A stretch of DNA of 64,000 nucleotides from Leadbetterella byssophila DSM 17132 (GCF_000166395.1 NC_014655.1:3162001-3226000), one strand, 5' to 3'; positions 10,067-19,875 are shown, counted from the stretch's first letter. Notes: generated by a model not told the origin, from the sequence alone. Numbers and translations: made by a program.

Positions 10067-11098
10067 ATGGCCGGATTATTCAATTTTCTCACTAGTGATA
10101 TTGCCATCGATTTGGGTACCGCAAATACCCTGATTATATATAAAGATCAGATTGTCGTAGATGAGCCTTCTATTATCGCCTTAGATAAGGTAAGTGGAAA
10201 GGTGTTAGCGATTGGTCATAAAGCCATGCAGATGCATGAAAAGACTAACGAAAACATCAAGACCATTCGCCCATTGAAGGATGGTGTGATTGCAGACTTT
10301 ACTGCCGCAGAATTAATGATCCGCGGTCTGATCAAGATGATACCTACCGGAAGAAACATGTTCTTCTCTCCCTCTCACCGCATGGTTATTTGTATCCCTA
10401 GTGGTATCACCGAGGTTGAGAAAAGAGCGGTAAAGGACTCTGCTGAGCATGCAGGTGCAAAAGAAGTTTATATGGTGCACGAACCTATCGCTGCTGCAAT
10501 AGGAATCGGTATTGATATTGAACAACCAAACGGATCCATGATTGTGGATATCGGTGGTGGTACTTCTGAAATTGCTGTTATAGCTTTGTCAGGCATAGTA
10601 TGTGAATCTTCTGCCCGTATTGCCGGAGATGTCTTTACAAAAGATATCGTAGATTATATGCGTAGAGAGCATAACCTATTGATAGGTGAACGCTCTGCTG
10701 AATTTATCAAGATCCAGGTAGGTGCGGCATTGCCGGATTTAGAAAATCCTCCTGCTGATATTGAAATTCGTGGACGTGACTTGATGACTGGTATTCCTAA
10801 AGAAATCAAAGTGACTTATAGCGAGATTGCTTACGCACTTGATAAGTCGATTTCTAAGATTGAGGAAGCTATCATGAGAGCACTTGAAATGGCTCCACCG
10901 GAATTATCCGCAGATATCTACGAAAACGGAATTTATTTAACCGGTGGTGGTGCATTGCTACACGGTCTGGATAAGCGTTTGGAAGTAAAAACCAAATTAC
11001 CTATCCACGTAGCTGATGATCCTTTAAAGGCAGTAGTTCGTGGAACCGGTGAGGTTTTGAAGAACATTGAAAAATATCAGAATGTTTTGGTACAGTAA
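10067..11098 (+). CDS. mreB: Rod shape-determining actin homologue MreB
   Basis: Cytoplasmic, membrane-associated actin-like ATPase that organises the elongasome. The 343-residue protein shows the actin-fold phosphate loops IDLGTANTL (about residues 15-23) and VDIGGGTSEIAVIAL (about 159-173), and the adenosine motif LTGGGALLHGLDKRL (about 291-305). A purine-rich AGAGGAG sits before the ATG. mreC and mreD follow, but a strong terminator separates mreB from mreC. Confidence 0.98.
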   Translation: MAGLFNFLTSDIAIDLGTANTLIIYKDQIVVDEPSIIALDKVSGKVLAIGHKAMQMHEKTNENIKTIRPLKDGVIADFTAAELMIRGLIKMIPTGRNMFFSPSHRMVICIPSGITEVEKRAVKDSAEHAGAKEVYMVHEPIAAAIGIGIDIEQPNGSMIVDIGGGTSEIAVIALSGIVCESSARIAGDVFTKDIVDYMRREHNLLIGERSAEFIKIQVGAALPDLENPPADIEIRGRDLMTGIPKEIKVTYSEIAYALDKSISKIEEAIMRALEMAPPELSADIYENGIYLTGGGALLHGLDKRLEVKTKLPIHVADDPLKAVVRGTGEVLKNIEKYQNVLVQ

Positions 11099-11129
11099 TT
11101 TATTAGGTACTAAACAAGAATATAAAAAG

Positions 11130-11154
11130 GTATCCCAGGGGATACTTTTTTTTT
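11130..11154 (+). terminator. Terminator between mreB and mreC
   Basis: GTATCCC (11130-11136), loop AG, GGGATAC (11139-11145), then nine T residues. A two-base loop is tight, so the closing pairs may open. It stands inside the mre cluster and would reduce or stop read-through into mreC. Confidence 0.8.
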
Positions 11155-11168
11155 AGATTTCAATACTT

Positions 11169-12020
11169 ATGTCGCAGTTATTCGGGATATTGTATAAAAG
11201 CCGCCATTTCTTTCTTTTTTTGGCGCTTCAAATCGTGTGCTTTTACCTGATGTCAAAGAATAACGTCTATTGGGATGTTTCTTTCTTCAATACTACAAAT
11301 ACAGTTGTAGCTCGCTCTCTTGAAGTATCTCAAAAAGCTAACGAATTCGTCAGTTTAGGTAAGGTTAATGATCAATTAGCTGCGGAGAACATGGCCCTCA
11401 GAAAGCAATTGACCGATATTCAGGAAGCCAATTTTCCAATTCCGGGATATAAGCAAGATTCTGCAAAGGCCTATAGATTCGAATATACTGTGGCTAAGGT
11501 GGTAGGGAGTACACATAACCTCACAGATAACTTTATCACCATAGATAAAGGTACAGATGATGGGGTTAAAGCCGGTATGGGTGTGATCTCTCCAAATGGA
11601 GTAGTAGGACAGGTAGCTTATGCCAACAAGCATTATTCTCGTGTATATTCTGTACTTCACTCCCGACAAATGGTTTCTGCTGAGGTACTCAATAAAAAAC
11701 TCAGAGAAGAAAACAATGTAGCATTGGGAATTGCGAAGTGGGGTGGGGTTAATCCACGTTATATCCAACTAACTAACGTAGACCGCTTTAAGCCCGTAGC
11801 TAAAGGAGATAGCGTAGTGACCTCCTTGCAAAACCCTATATTCCCTCCACATATTATGATAGGTAAGATTTCAGATGTAAGTAACACTACCTCTGAGGCC
11901 TTCCATACCATTAACGTGAGATTATCTACTGATTTCTCAGGATTGGTGTATGTGTATGTGGTGAAAAATAAATTGATAGAAAGTCAACAAGAAGCAGAAA
12001 ATAATTCCAGTATAAAGTGA
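11169..12020 (+). CDS. mreC: Rod shape-determining protein MreC
   Basis: Bitopic inner-membrane scaffold of the elongasome that links MreB to periplasmic cell-wall enzymes. The 283-residue protein has one TM near the N-terminus (FFLFLALQIVCFYLM, about residues 14-28), a coiled-coil region (about 60-90) and the MreC beta-domain, with KGTDDGVKAGMGVISPNGVVGQV and KGDSVVTSLQNPIFPPHIMIGKI. Its stop overlaps the mreD GTG start by 4 bp. Confidence 0.96.
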   Translation: MSQLFGILYKSRHFFLFLALQIVCFYLMSKNNVYWDVSFFNTTNTVVARSLEVSQKANEFVSLGKVNDQLAAENMALRKQLTDIQEANFPIPGYKQDSAKAYRFEYTVAKVVGSTHNLTDNFITIDKGTDDGVKAGMGVISPNGVVGQVAYANKHYSRVYSVLHSRQMVSAEVLNKKLREENNVALGIAKWGGVNPRYIQLTNVDRFKPVAKGDSVVTSLQNPIFPPHIMIGKISDVSNTTSEAFHTINVRLSTDFSGLVYVYVVKNKLIESQQEAENNSSIK

Positions 12021-12535
12021 ACAGTCAAGCTATACTAAGAATAGGAGGTAGTATTATCATTTATACTTTGTTGCAAGTGTTTATCCTTCGCAACCTGGTC
12101 TTTTTTGACGTGGCTTTTTGCTTCGTATACATCTCTGTGATTTTATTTCTCCCTAGTTCTGTTCCTACATCAACGGCTTTAATAATAGCCTTTGTGACCG
12201 GAATTATGGTAGATATGTTCTACAATACTGCCGGATTACACGCCTCAGCTGCTTTGATTGTGGCCTATATCAGAGGATTTATATTAAAAGTTCTTTTCCC
12301 TAGCCGAGGCCTGGAAAATGAGATTGTCATTTCTATAGAAGGGATGGGAATGGAGAGGTTCATACGGTACATTGTGATCATGACCTTCTTACATCATACT
12401 TACTTATTCTTCGTGGAAGCAGGTACATTTACCTTCTTCATCAACACCACTTTGAAGATCTTAGCTAGTGTAATGTTTTCATCTATTGTTATTTTTCTAT
12501 TACATGTATATTTAAAAAGCTTACGTAATTCATGA
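12017..12535 (+). CDS. mreD: Rod shape-determining membrane protein MreD
   Basis: Hydrophobic 172-residue protein with about five or six TM segments, at the position expected for MreD, the membrane partner of MreC. The start is a GTG in a GTGA overlap with the mreC stop, which implies translational coupling. Its own stop overlaps the following lipoprotein gene in an ATGA arrangement. MreD sequences are poorly conserved; context carries much of the call. Confidence 0.88.
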   Translation: MNSQAILRIGGSIIIYTLLQVFILRNLVFFDVAFCFVYISVILFLPSSVPTSTALIIAFVTGIMVDMFYNTAGLHASAALIVAYIRGFILKVLFPSRGLENEIVISIEGMGMERFIRYIVIMTFLHHTYLFFVEAGTFTFFINTTLKILASVMFSSIVIFLLHVYLKSLRNS

Positions 12536-13701
12536 GATGGGGTTTAGTTTTGATCTTTTTGGTACTGATTGGCTGCGCAAAAGATCAAAAGAAGAAAGAG
12601 GAGAAGAAGGTTGAGGAAAAACCCTTGACAGAGGTACAAATCAAAAAAATCCGGAAGGAAATCAATGCCGACAAAAAAGCTCAGTTGATAGAAGAAGCTT
12701 TTAAGAAGAAAGGAAACTTTAATGGCACCATTTTGGTAGCACAAAAAGGAGTGATTTTGTTCCAAAAAGCTACAGGCTTTGCCAAGGACACCATTCCTAA
12801 TACTATGGATTCCAAGTTCCAGTTGGCTTCCCTCTCCAAAACCTTTACAGCTTTAGCCATTATGAAGATGGTCCAGGAAGGAAAGCTAGGTTTAGAGAAC
12901 ACTATACAGGATATTTACCCTAATTTCCCGTACTCAGGAGTCACCATTAGAAGTCTACTATCTCACCGTTCAGGTTTACCGTACTACCAATATGAATTTG
13001 ACAGTAGGGTTAGAAGAGATAAGATTTATCCCACGAATCAGCAAATCATGCAATGGTTCATAGAAGCTAATCCTGCACCAAAGATGATCAATAAACCGGA
13101 TCACTTCTTTGCTTATAATAATACAAACTATGCTATTCTTGCGGCCATAATTGAAAAAGTCTCCGGACAGTCCTTTGCTCAATATATGGAGGAAAATATC
13201 TTCAAACCCGCAGGAATGAATCATACCTTCGCCGGTACAAGCACTAATCCGGAGTTGCAGAAGAATAAGACCCAAGGGTATCAAAACGGCAGAAAACTCG
13301 ATAAGGACTTTTTCGATGATATCATGGGAGATAAGGGAATCTACTCCACAGCTCCTGACTTGCTGAAGTATTATAATGTCTTAAAATCAGGTAGCATTGT
13401 CTCAAAAGAAAACCTAAGGGAGATGTATACGCCCAGGAGTTTCGAACATCCCGGTATTAGAAATTATGGATACGGATTCCGACTTTGGGTCAATAAACTT
13501 CAACAAACCGATTATATTTACCACACCGGATGGTGGAAAGGGTATAATACCATTATGTTCTTCGACTTAAGAGATGATTTTGTGATTATCTTATTGAGTA
13601 ATAAATACAACAGAAGTGTATATAATATTCGTGAAATGGTAGATATACTTCATGATGAAAAGAAGAGATCTTCCCTTGAAGAGAATATTCTAGATCAATA
13701 A
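12532..13701 (+). CDS. Serine hydrolase lipoprotein, class C beta-lactamase/PBP family
   Basis: Predicted periplasmic or outer-membrane lipoprotein (lipobox LIGC, Cys15) with a charged Lys/Glu linker (about 18-50) and a beta-lactamase-fold serine hydrolase domain. Catalytic motifs are Ser100-Leu-Ser-Lys103, Tyr195-Asn-Asn197 and His331-Thr-Gly333. This family includes D,D-peptidases and esterases as well as beta-lactamases; a role in peptidoglycan or another envelope ester or peptide is inferred from its 4-bp overlap with mreD. It occupies the place where mrdA (PBP2) often follows mreD in Bacteroidota. Confidence 0.88.
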   Translation: MRWGLVLIFLVLIGCAKDQKKKEEKKVEEKPLTEVQIKKIRKEINADKKAQLIEEAFKKKGNFNGTILVAQKGVILFQKATGFAKDTIPNTMDSKFQLASLSKTFTALAIMKMVQEGKLGLENTIQDIYPNFPYSGVTIRSLLSHRSGLPYYQYEFDSRVRRDKIYPTNQQIMQWFIEANPAPKMINKPDHFFAYNNTNYAILAAIIEKVSGQSFAQYMEENIFKPAGMNHTFAGTSTNPELQKNKTQGYQNGRKLDKDFFDDIMGDKGIYSTAPDLLKYYNVLKSGSIVSKENLREMYTPRSFEHPGIRNYGYGFRLWVNKLQQTDYIYHTGWWKGYNTIMFFDLRDDFVIILLSNKYNRSVYNIREMVDILHDEKKRSSLEENILDQ

Positions 13702-13706
13702 TTTTT

Positions 13707-14537
13707 ATGTTATATAGATTCTTAAAGGTCTACGTTGGATTTATCTTAAAATTCTTCATAAAGGATATAAAGATTACAGGTAAGGAAAATATCCCTAAAG
13801 ATGGGGCTGTGATATTTGCAGCTTTTCATCCCAATTCATTTTTAGATGCAATACTTTTGGATTGTTTGGTAGATCGCCCTATCTGGTCTTTAGCTAGAGG
13901 TGATGCCTTCAAAAGAGAGTGGGTTAAGAATTTACTCACCAAGTTGTACATGATGCCTATCTATAGAATATCAGAAGGCAAAGAGAATCTAGACAAAAAT
14001 GACGAGACCTTTGATAAATGCTCTCAGGTATTTCGTGAAAAAGGACAAGTTTTGATTTTTAGTGAAGGACTTTGTAAAAACCAAACCGAGCTTTTGCCTC
14101 TAAAGAAAGGAACGGCTAGATTGGCGTTGCAGTCCTGGGACGAAGGAATAGATGTTTCTGTCATTCCTACAGCTCTGAATTATGATCAATTCACTTCCAT
14201 AGGGAAAACTATCATCTTGAACTTCGAAGAACCTATCACCAAAGATGAGTTTGAAGAAATTGGAGTAAGTGGAGCAAATGTGGTCAAGTTTAATCAGAAG
14301 CTCAAAAATAAATTGGAAAATGCGGTCAGCAGAGACTTTAGTTTCTCTACTTGGCGTAGATTATTATACTATCCACTATATCTTTTACATTGTCCGGTTT
14401 ACGGATTATTAAGGATTTTTGTACGGTCTAAAACCAGAGGAACGGTATTTTTTGATTCTATTTATTTAGCATTATTGATCATCGTTTTGCCTCTTTATTG
14501 GTTACTCATTGGGACTGTACTTTATTCCTTGTGTTGA
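13707..14537 (+). CDS. Lysophospholipid acyltransferase-like membrane protein
   Basis: PlsC-superfamily acyltransferase of 276 residues. The catalytic HxxxxD motif is HPNSFLD (about residues 41-47) and a FSEGLCKN block (about 117-124) matches the substrate-binding region. Unlike the acyltransferase at 791-1534, it carries two hydrophobic segments at the C-terminus. It starts 5 bp after the serine hydrolase gene and probably belongs to the mreCD operon. Whether its acceptor is lysophosphatidic acid or another lipid is unknown. Confidence 0.86.
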   Translation: MLYRFLKVYVGFILKFFIKDIKITGKENIPKDGAVIFAAFHPNSFLDAILLDCLVDRPIWSLARGDAFKREWVKNLLTKLYMMPIYRISEGKENLDKNDETFDKCSQVFREKGQVLIFSEGLCKNQTELLPLKKGTARLALQSWDEGIDVSVIPTALNYDQFTSIGKTIILNFEEPITKDEFEEIGVSGANVVKFNQKLKNKLENAVSRDFSFSTWRRLLYYPLYLLHCPVYGLLRIFVRSKTRGTVFFDSIYLALLIIVLPLYWLLIGTVLYSLC

Positions 14538-14565
14538 AAGGGTTTAGATTTATTCAGCACTAGGT

Positions 14566-14598
14566 TTGCTTTATCTCTGTGTTTTTATTTTAACTTTG
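14566..14598 (+). promoter_or_regulatory. Candidate ftsK promoter
   Basis: TTG at 14566-14568, a 22-nt spacer, and TAACTTTG at 14591-14598 (exact TAnnTTTG), 37 bp before the ftsK ATG. Confidence 0.6.
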
Positions 14599-14635
14599 TA
14601 CGAATAAGCTTTCCTGTCATAAAAGATTTCGTGCA

Positions 14636-17014
14636 ATGTCTAATACATTCCGTCCTAAGAAAAAGGCCGAACCCAAGAAGGAACCGCAAAAGCGTGATGG
14701 TAAATTACTTACGAATGATAATCGAGTAAAATTCCTACTGGGAGTCTTCTTGATTTTCTTCACATTCTTTTTAGCGATCTCCTTTTTTTCATACTTGTTC
14801 ACCGGTGATGCAGACCAGGATGTGGTGCAAAATAGCCTTCGTGCTGCAAGTGGAAAAGCAGGTAAAAGTACAGATAATATCCTGGGATTGATCGGTGCTA
14901 AAATCAGTCATTGGTTTATTTTTACCTGGTTTGGAATTTCCTCTTTTGTTATAGTTATTCCCCTGTTCTTAGCCGGTTTCCGACTCGTATTTAATGAGGA
15001 CTTGTTCAAGTTGAATCTGTATAGATGGGTCATTGGATCCCTCTTTTACATGTTTATTATCTCTCTCTTTCTAGGATATTTTGTTGATGTTTTCGGAATA
15101 AATACTACCATTCTTTCCGGTAGAGTAGGACTTCATGCTAATGAACTCATGCATACCTTCATGGGTTATGGTAGCTTGTTCGTCATTATTCTACTTTTGA
15201 TCTCCTGGATGATATTTTTCCATGGCTTCTCCACAATAGATGACTTTTTAGTTCGAATGCCGAAGAAGAAAGTTCGAAGGGTGGAAAAGGAAGAAGATAT
15301 TTTTACAGGTATAGATTCAATAGAGGACTTGGTTGAAGAGGAATCAGATCCGATAGAAGAGGAAGTTGAACCGGAACCGTTCGTGCCAACAGCCACCCCG
15401 AGTGAGCCGTTTAAGGGACCGGATATTTCTTTTACAGTAGAAACTCCAGTAGAGCCTATAATAGAAGAAGAAGAGGTGGAAGCCGAAGAACTGGTAAGTG
15501 AATATGGAGAGTATGATCCCAAGTTAGACCTTTCGTCCTATCAGTATCCTCCACTTACCTTATTGGCGGAATACAGTAACACGGGTTCTCAAGTGACACC
15601 AGAGGAGTTAGAGGCGAATAAGAATAAGATTGTAGAGACTATTAATAATTTCTCTATAGGGATCTCATCTATTAAGGCGAATATTGGGCCTACTGTTACA
15701 CTTTATGAAATAGTACCAGATGCGGGGGTGAGGATATCAAAGATCAAGAATCTGGAAGATGACATAGCCCTTAGTTTATCTGCTTTAGGTATTCGTATCA
15801 TCGCGCCTATGCCTGGTAAGGGAACCATTGGTATAGAGGTGCCTAATAAGAAAAGGGAGATGGTTTCCATGAAGTCCGTGATGTCTTCTGAGAAATTCCA
15901 AAAGTCAGGATTTGAACTTCCTGTGATTTTAGGTAAGACCATTTCGAACGAAATCTTTGTGGCTGATCTGGCTAAGATGCCGCACCTACTTATGGCCGGT
16001 GCTACTGGTCAAGGTAAATCAGTAGGATTAAACGTCATACTAACCTCTTTACTTTATAAGAAACATCCTTCGGAAGTAAAGTTTGTTTTGGTAGATCCTA
16101 AGAAGGTAGAATTGACCCTCTTTAATAAGATCGAAAGACATTTCCTTGCCATGCTTCCAAACGCTGAGGAAGCTATAATTACTGACACGAAGAAGGTGAT
16201 TAACACTTTGAACTCTCTTTGTATAGAGATGGATCAAAGGTATAACTTACTAAAGGATGCCAGCGTAAGAAACATTAAGGAATACAATGCAAAATTCATT
16301 AAGCGGAAGTTGAACCCGGAAAAGGGTCACAAGTACCTGCCTTACATTGTGCTTGTGATAGATGAGTTGGCAGACTTGATGATGACTGCAGGTAAGGAAG
16401 TGGAACAACCAATCGCCAGATTGGCGCAGCTGGCACGTGCTATTGGTATTCATTTGATCGTTGCTACCCAAAGGCCTTCGGTAAACGTTATTACAGGTTT
16501 GATCAAAGCTAACTTCCCTGCGCGTCTTTCCTTTAAAGTGACGGCAAAAGTAGACTCCAGAACCATTATGGATACGGGAGGTGCAGAGCAGTTAGTAGGA
16601 AACGGAGACATGCTTTTCTCCACCGGCTCAGAAATGATTCGTTTACAATGTCCATTTGTAGATACTCCTGAAGTTGAAAGTATTTGTGAGTTTATTGGAG
16701 AACAAAGAGCCTATACTTCCGCTTATCTCTTGCCGGAATACTACGGAGATGATGAACCGGAACCAAGCGATTTTGATCCAACGCAGTTAGATGCTTTGTT
16801 TGATGAAGCTGCCCGACTTTTAGTCTTGCACCAACAAGGAAGTACTTCTCTTATACAGAGAAAGATGAAGCTGGGCTATAACCGTGCGGGTAGAATAGTG
16901 GACCAACTAGAAGGGGCCGGAATTTTAGGGCCATTTGAGGGTTCGAAAGCCAGGGAAGTATTGGTTAAAGACATGGAGCATTTGGAAGAAATACTGAGAA
17001 ATCTAAAGAGATAA
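14636..17014 (+). CDS. ftsK: DNA translocase FtsK/SpoIIIE
   Basis: Septum-anchored, ATP-driven DNA pump that clears and aligns chromosome ends for dimer resolution and cell division. The 792-residue protein has a basic N-terminus, four or so TM segments within the first 200 residues, an acidic Glu/Pro-rich linker (about 215-300), the alpha/beta motor with Walker A GATGQGKS (about 453-460) and Walker B VLVIDELADLMM (about 570-581), and a C-terminal gamma winged helix (about 720-775) that would read polar chromosome sequences. The linker is short compared with E. coli FtsK. Confidence 0.97.
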   Translation: MSNTFRPKKKAEPKKEPQKRDGKLLTNDNRVKFLLGVFLIFFTFFLAISFFSYLFTGDADQDVVQNSLRAASGKAGKSTDNILGLIGAKISHWFIFTWFGISSFVIVIPLFLAGFRLVFNEDLFKLNLYRWVIGSLFYMFIISLFLGYFVDVFGINTTILSGRVGLHANELMHTFMGYGSLFVIILLLISWMIFFHGFSTIDDFLVRMPKKKVRRVEKEEDIFTGIDSIEDLVEEESDPIEEEVEPEPFVPTATPSEPFKGPDISFTVETPVEPIIEEEEVEAEELVSEYGEYDPKLDLSSYQYPPLTLLAEYSNTGSQVTPEELEANKNKIVETINNFSIGISSIKANIGPTVTLYEIVPDAGVRISKIKNLEDDIALSLSALGIRIIAPMPGKGTIGIEVPNKKREMVSMKSVMSSEKFQKSGFELPVILGKTISNEIFVADLAKMPHLLMAGATGQGKSVGLNVILTSLLYKKHPSEVKFVLVDPKKVELTLFNKIERHFLAMLPNAEEAIITDTKKVINTLNSLCIEMDQRYNLLKDASVRNIKEYNAKFIKRKLNPEKGHKYLPYIVLVIDELADLMMTAGKEVEQPIARLAQLARAIGIHLIVATQRPSVNVITGLIKANFPARLSFKVTAKVDSRTIMDTGGAEQLVGNGDMLFSTGSEMIRLQCPFVDTPEVESICEFIGEQRAYTSAYLLPEYYGDDEPEPSDFDPTQLDALFDEAARLLVLHQQGSTSLIQRKMKLGYNRAGRIVDQLEGAGILGPFEGSKAREVLVKDMEHLEEILRNLKR

Positions 17015-17061
17015 TTAAACCTGATGGTAGAATTCCTATCTAATGGTAAAAGGTTAAGGTT

Positions 17062-17658
17062 ATGAAGAAGCTTTGGTTTTTCTTATTATGGATTTGTTTT
17101 CCGGCTATTGGTCAAAAGGCAAATACCATTTTGGACGCGGCGTATAAAAAGTATTCCGGATTGACTTCCTATACTGCACAGTTTAAGGTTAGTGATGGAG
17201 GTTCTGGCACCTTGCAAAGCAAAGGGAAGAAATTCAAATTAACTTATGGAGAACAGATCGTTTTTAATAACGGTAAAGATGTTTATACCTATTTCCCAGA
17301 GTTAAACGAGGTAAATATTACTTCTTATGATCCTGCCGACGAAAGTGATGTTTCCCCAAATAATATCTTTTCATTATACAAAAAAGGATATACCGCTACC
17401 TATAAGAAAGAAGGCTTGGTAAACGGAAAGAAGGTGGATGTCATTAGTTTGACTCCTAATTCAAAATCTAATATCCAAAGGATAGATTTGAACATAGGAA
17501 AAGCTGATCAGATGATACATTCCTGGACGGTAGTGGAAAAAGGTGGTTCTAGTACATTTACTATTACTAAGTTTACTGCAAACCCTTCATTGCCTGATGC
17601 TACTTTTCAATTTGATAAGTCAAAGTATCCAAAGGTCGAAGTAGTGGATCTACGTTAG
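17062..17658 (+). CDS. LolA-like outer-membrane lipoprotein carrier protein
   Basis: Periplasmic protein of 198 residues with a signal peptide (about 1-18) and the LolA pattern: N-terminal helix, TSYTAQFKVSDGGSGTLQSKGKKFKLTYGEQIVFNNGKDVYTYFPELNEVNI, then an unclosed beta-barrel. LolA ferries lipoproteins from the inner to the outer membrane, fitting the several lipoproteins in this window. It follows ftsK by 47 bp on the same strand, an order common in Bacteroidota. Its stop overlaps the convergent esterase gene by 4 bp. Confidence 0.85.
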   Translation: MKKLWFFLLWICFPAIGQKANTILDAAYKKYSGLTSYTAQFKVSDGGSGTLQSKGKKFKLTYGEQIVFNNGKDVYTYFPELNEVNITSYDPADESDVSPNNIFSLYKKGYTATYKKEGLVNGKKVDVISLTPNSKSNIQRIDLNIGKADQMIHSWTVVEKGGSSTFTITKFTANPSLPDATFQFDKSKYPKVEVVDLR

Positions 17659-19778
17659 TACTTAGTGAATCTGAGGATTTCTTTTTCCTTTTGACCTTGT
17701 AGTAACAATATATATTGACCGGACGATAAGTGTTCCGTGTCAATTTGATAATCGTGCTTTCCTAACTTTTTGCTTTTCAACTTCTGCCACTGACCCGTAG
17801 GAAGTATTAAGTGCATTTCAAGGATGTCCATAGTACTGCTTATATTGAGGTACTTGGTACTTACCGGATTAGGATAAGCAATTGATAAATAATTGTTTTC
17901 TATAGGAAGTAATGCATCCACATTGATCTGAACGGTAAACGTTTGTTCATCTGCCGTTTCAAAGGATAGGTTAAAGTTGCCGGGCAAAAAGGTAGAACTT
18001 AAGTTAAATGTAATCTCAGAATCTTTCCAAGTCAAAATCTCAACCTTTTCATTTACTTTTCCTTTTTCAGTTCCAAAGTTTTTGCCCTTTATCACGAACG
18101 GACCTTTCTCATTTTGCATGATATTTCTAGGAGCAAAATCTTCCACAATAGGAGGAGGAATGTGTGAAACGGTATTGCTATAGTCGGACTGTGCGAATTC
18201 ATCTACTCTCTTGATTCTATATTCCCATCTTTGATTAAGATCCACTTCGTCCGTATAGCTGTCAGCGTTATTGAGGGAGACTAAAACGGTATAGCCGTCA
18301 GAAGTTAGACTTCGCCTTTCTACTATATAATTACCTTTATCTGAAAATGTTAGTCGTATTTTGCCCGGTTCTAACTTTTGAATATTTGTGATTCGGGGTG
18401 TAGGAAGCATAGGTAAAATAGGGAATTGATAAAAGGACATGGCCCTTAATCCCCGAGAATTAGTCAAATGAACTTCCTGCTTGGGAGGAGAGCTAGTGGC
18501 ATAGGAAGGAAGGTAAGTGACAAAACCTCCGTTTATGGGCCAATTTAATTTAAGGTACACTCTGTTTTCTTCTGCCCATGCTTTTTGAATGATACCATCT
18601 TGATGTGCGGTAATGGTATTGATATAGAAATAATCCTCCATTTTCCAGGTGAAGCCATTGATGGTTTTAGGTGTAGGGTATTGGATTTTTTGTCCTTCTT
18701 CGAAAACCAGAATTAAGGTATCTCCCATTGCATTCCTCCAGATCTTTTGTATATCTGGTGGGTGTATTTCAGGCAGGTTTTGATCCTGGTAAATATCTCT
18801 TCCTAATAGTGGAAGTAATTCTTCAGCCGTTTGAATATAAGCTTCACTACTGTAATGAACGTCATCAGAGAGAGGAAGATGATGCATATTAGTAGTTTCT
18901 ACTTTAGGGAAGAGGTATTTTGTGCTACGCATGTATTCTCTAAGTTGGCCGGCTTCTTCCATCTGGTTGCAGTGCAGAATCCCTGTTTGGATATTATAGA
19001 ACTTTATGATTTCCGGAAAATCTTTATTTATGTGGTCCATAAATTGTCCGAAAAGAATAGGATAATCTATGATGTCCATGTACCAGTTGCATGTCTCTGC
19101 TTCCCCTTGTCGCCATATAATAGCTTTTACATTTCCTTTTGCACCTGATTTTTCTACTCTATCCATGAGCGTTTGATAATTCAGACCGTTTCCAGGAATT
19201 AGAGAATACAAACTGGCACCACCCACTCCAGCATTGAGTATGCAGGTAGGGATTCCATATTTATCCAGGATCAACTGTTGAAGTTTTAGACCTATAACTC
19301 CAACTGAGCCGTAAGGAAGATCAGCGGTACTCCAGGAATACGGTTCAGCCGGGTTTTTGGTGTCAAAGTTTCTGAGGTACTTGGTGTCAACTTTGAAGTG
19401 GTCAATACCTGATAGTGCCTTAATATTGGATTGTCCATACATTACAATAAAGTCTCCGGCTACAATGCCTCTTTTTGTAATGGATTCGTTAGCTATTTTA
19501 ATTTGAAAATCGTAGGAGATAGGTTTAGCCTCAATGGGTATTTTTATACTATTAGAAGTATTGGCTTTAACGCTTTCTTTAAGAGTATTAAGTAGCTGGT
19601 CATTTCCGTAAACTTGAATTTGAATTTCAGTATCTGTTTTGCTGGTGAATTGGAATTCCACTTCAGCTGAATTTTTTTCATCTCGAGGAAAAAGTTGGTA
19701 GTCGGCTGGGATCTTAGTCCATTGAACCTGAGAAAAAGCGGATGTGCTTAAGAAGAATAAGAGCAGTAAGGGTTTCAT
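17655..19778 (-). CDS. Secreted SGNH sialate O-acetylesterase-like enzyme with T9SS sorting domain
   Basis: Exported 707-residue carbohydrate-esterase-like protein. After the signal peptide (1-16) comes a beta domain, then the SGNH hydrolase core with nucleophile Ser117 in VMYGQSN, WRQGEAET (about 222-229) and the DxxH pair Asp305/306-His308 in SDDVHYSS. A fibronectin-like region (about 450-540) and an IPT/TIG-like region (about 545-620) follow. The last 80 residues (AYPNPVSTKYLNIS to ILRFTKY) have the features of a type IX secretion type A sorting domain, so the enzyme is likely secreted or surface-bound. The natural substrate is not known. It is divergent from the DUF4091 gene. Confidence 0.85.
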   Translation of the reverse strand: MKPLLLLFFLSTSAFSQVQWTKIPADYQLFPRDEKNSAEVEFQFTSKTDTEIQIQVYGNDQLLNTLKESVKANTSNSIKIPIEAKPISYDFQIKIANESITKRGIVAGDFIVMYGQSNIKALSGIDHFKVDTKYLRNFDTKNPAEPYSWSTADLPYGSVGVIGLKLQQLILDKYGIPTCILNAGVGGASLYSLIPGNGLNYQTLMDRVEKSGAKGNVKAIIWRQGEAETCNWYMDIIDYPILFGQFMDHINKDFPEIIKFYNIQTGILHCNQMEEAGQLREYMRSTKYLFPKVETTNMHHLPLSDDVHYSSEAYIQTAEELLPLLGRDIYQDQNLPEIHPPDIQKIWRNAMGDTLILVFEEGQKIQYPTPKTINGFTWKMEDYFYINTITAHQDGIIQKAWAEENRVYLKLNWPINGGFVTYLPSYATSSPPKQEVHLTNSRGLRAMSFYQFPILPMLPTPRITNIQKLEPGKIRLTFSDKGNYIVERRSLTSDGYTVLVSLNNADSYTDEVDLNQRWEYRIKRVDEFAQSDYSNTVSHIPPPIVEDFAPRNIMQNEKGPFVIKGKNFGTEKGKVNEKVEILTWKDSEITFNLSSTFLPGNFNLSFETADEQTFTVQINVDALLPIENNYLSIAYPNPVSTKYLNISSTMDILEMHLILPTGQWQKLKSKKLGKHDYQIDTEHLSSGQYILLLQGQKEKEILRFTKY

Positions 19779-19875
19779 TTTATTTAAGGGTCAGCACACA
19801 AATTTGAAAAAAGTATATTTATAACCCAAGTAAGCGATGGATAATTACGTATTTTTCGGTATAAAATAATCTAAA

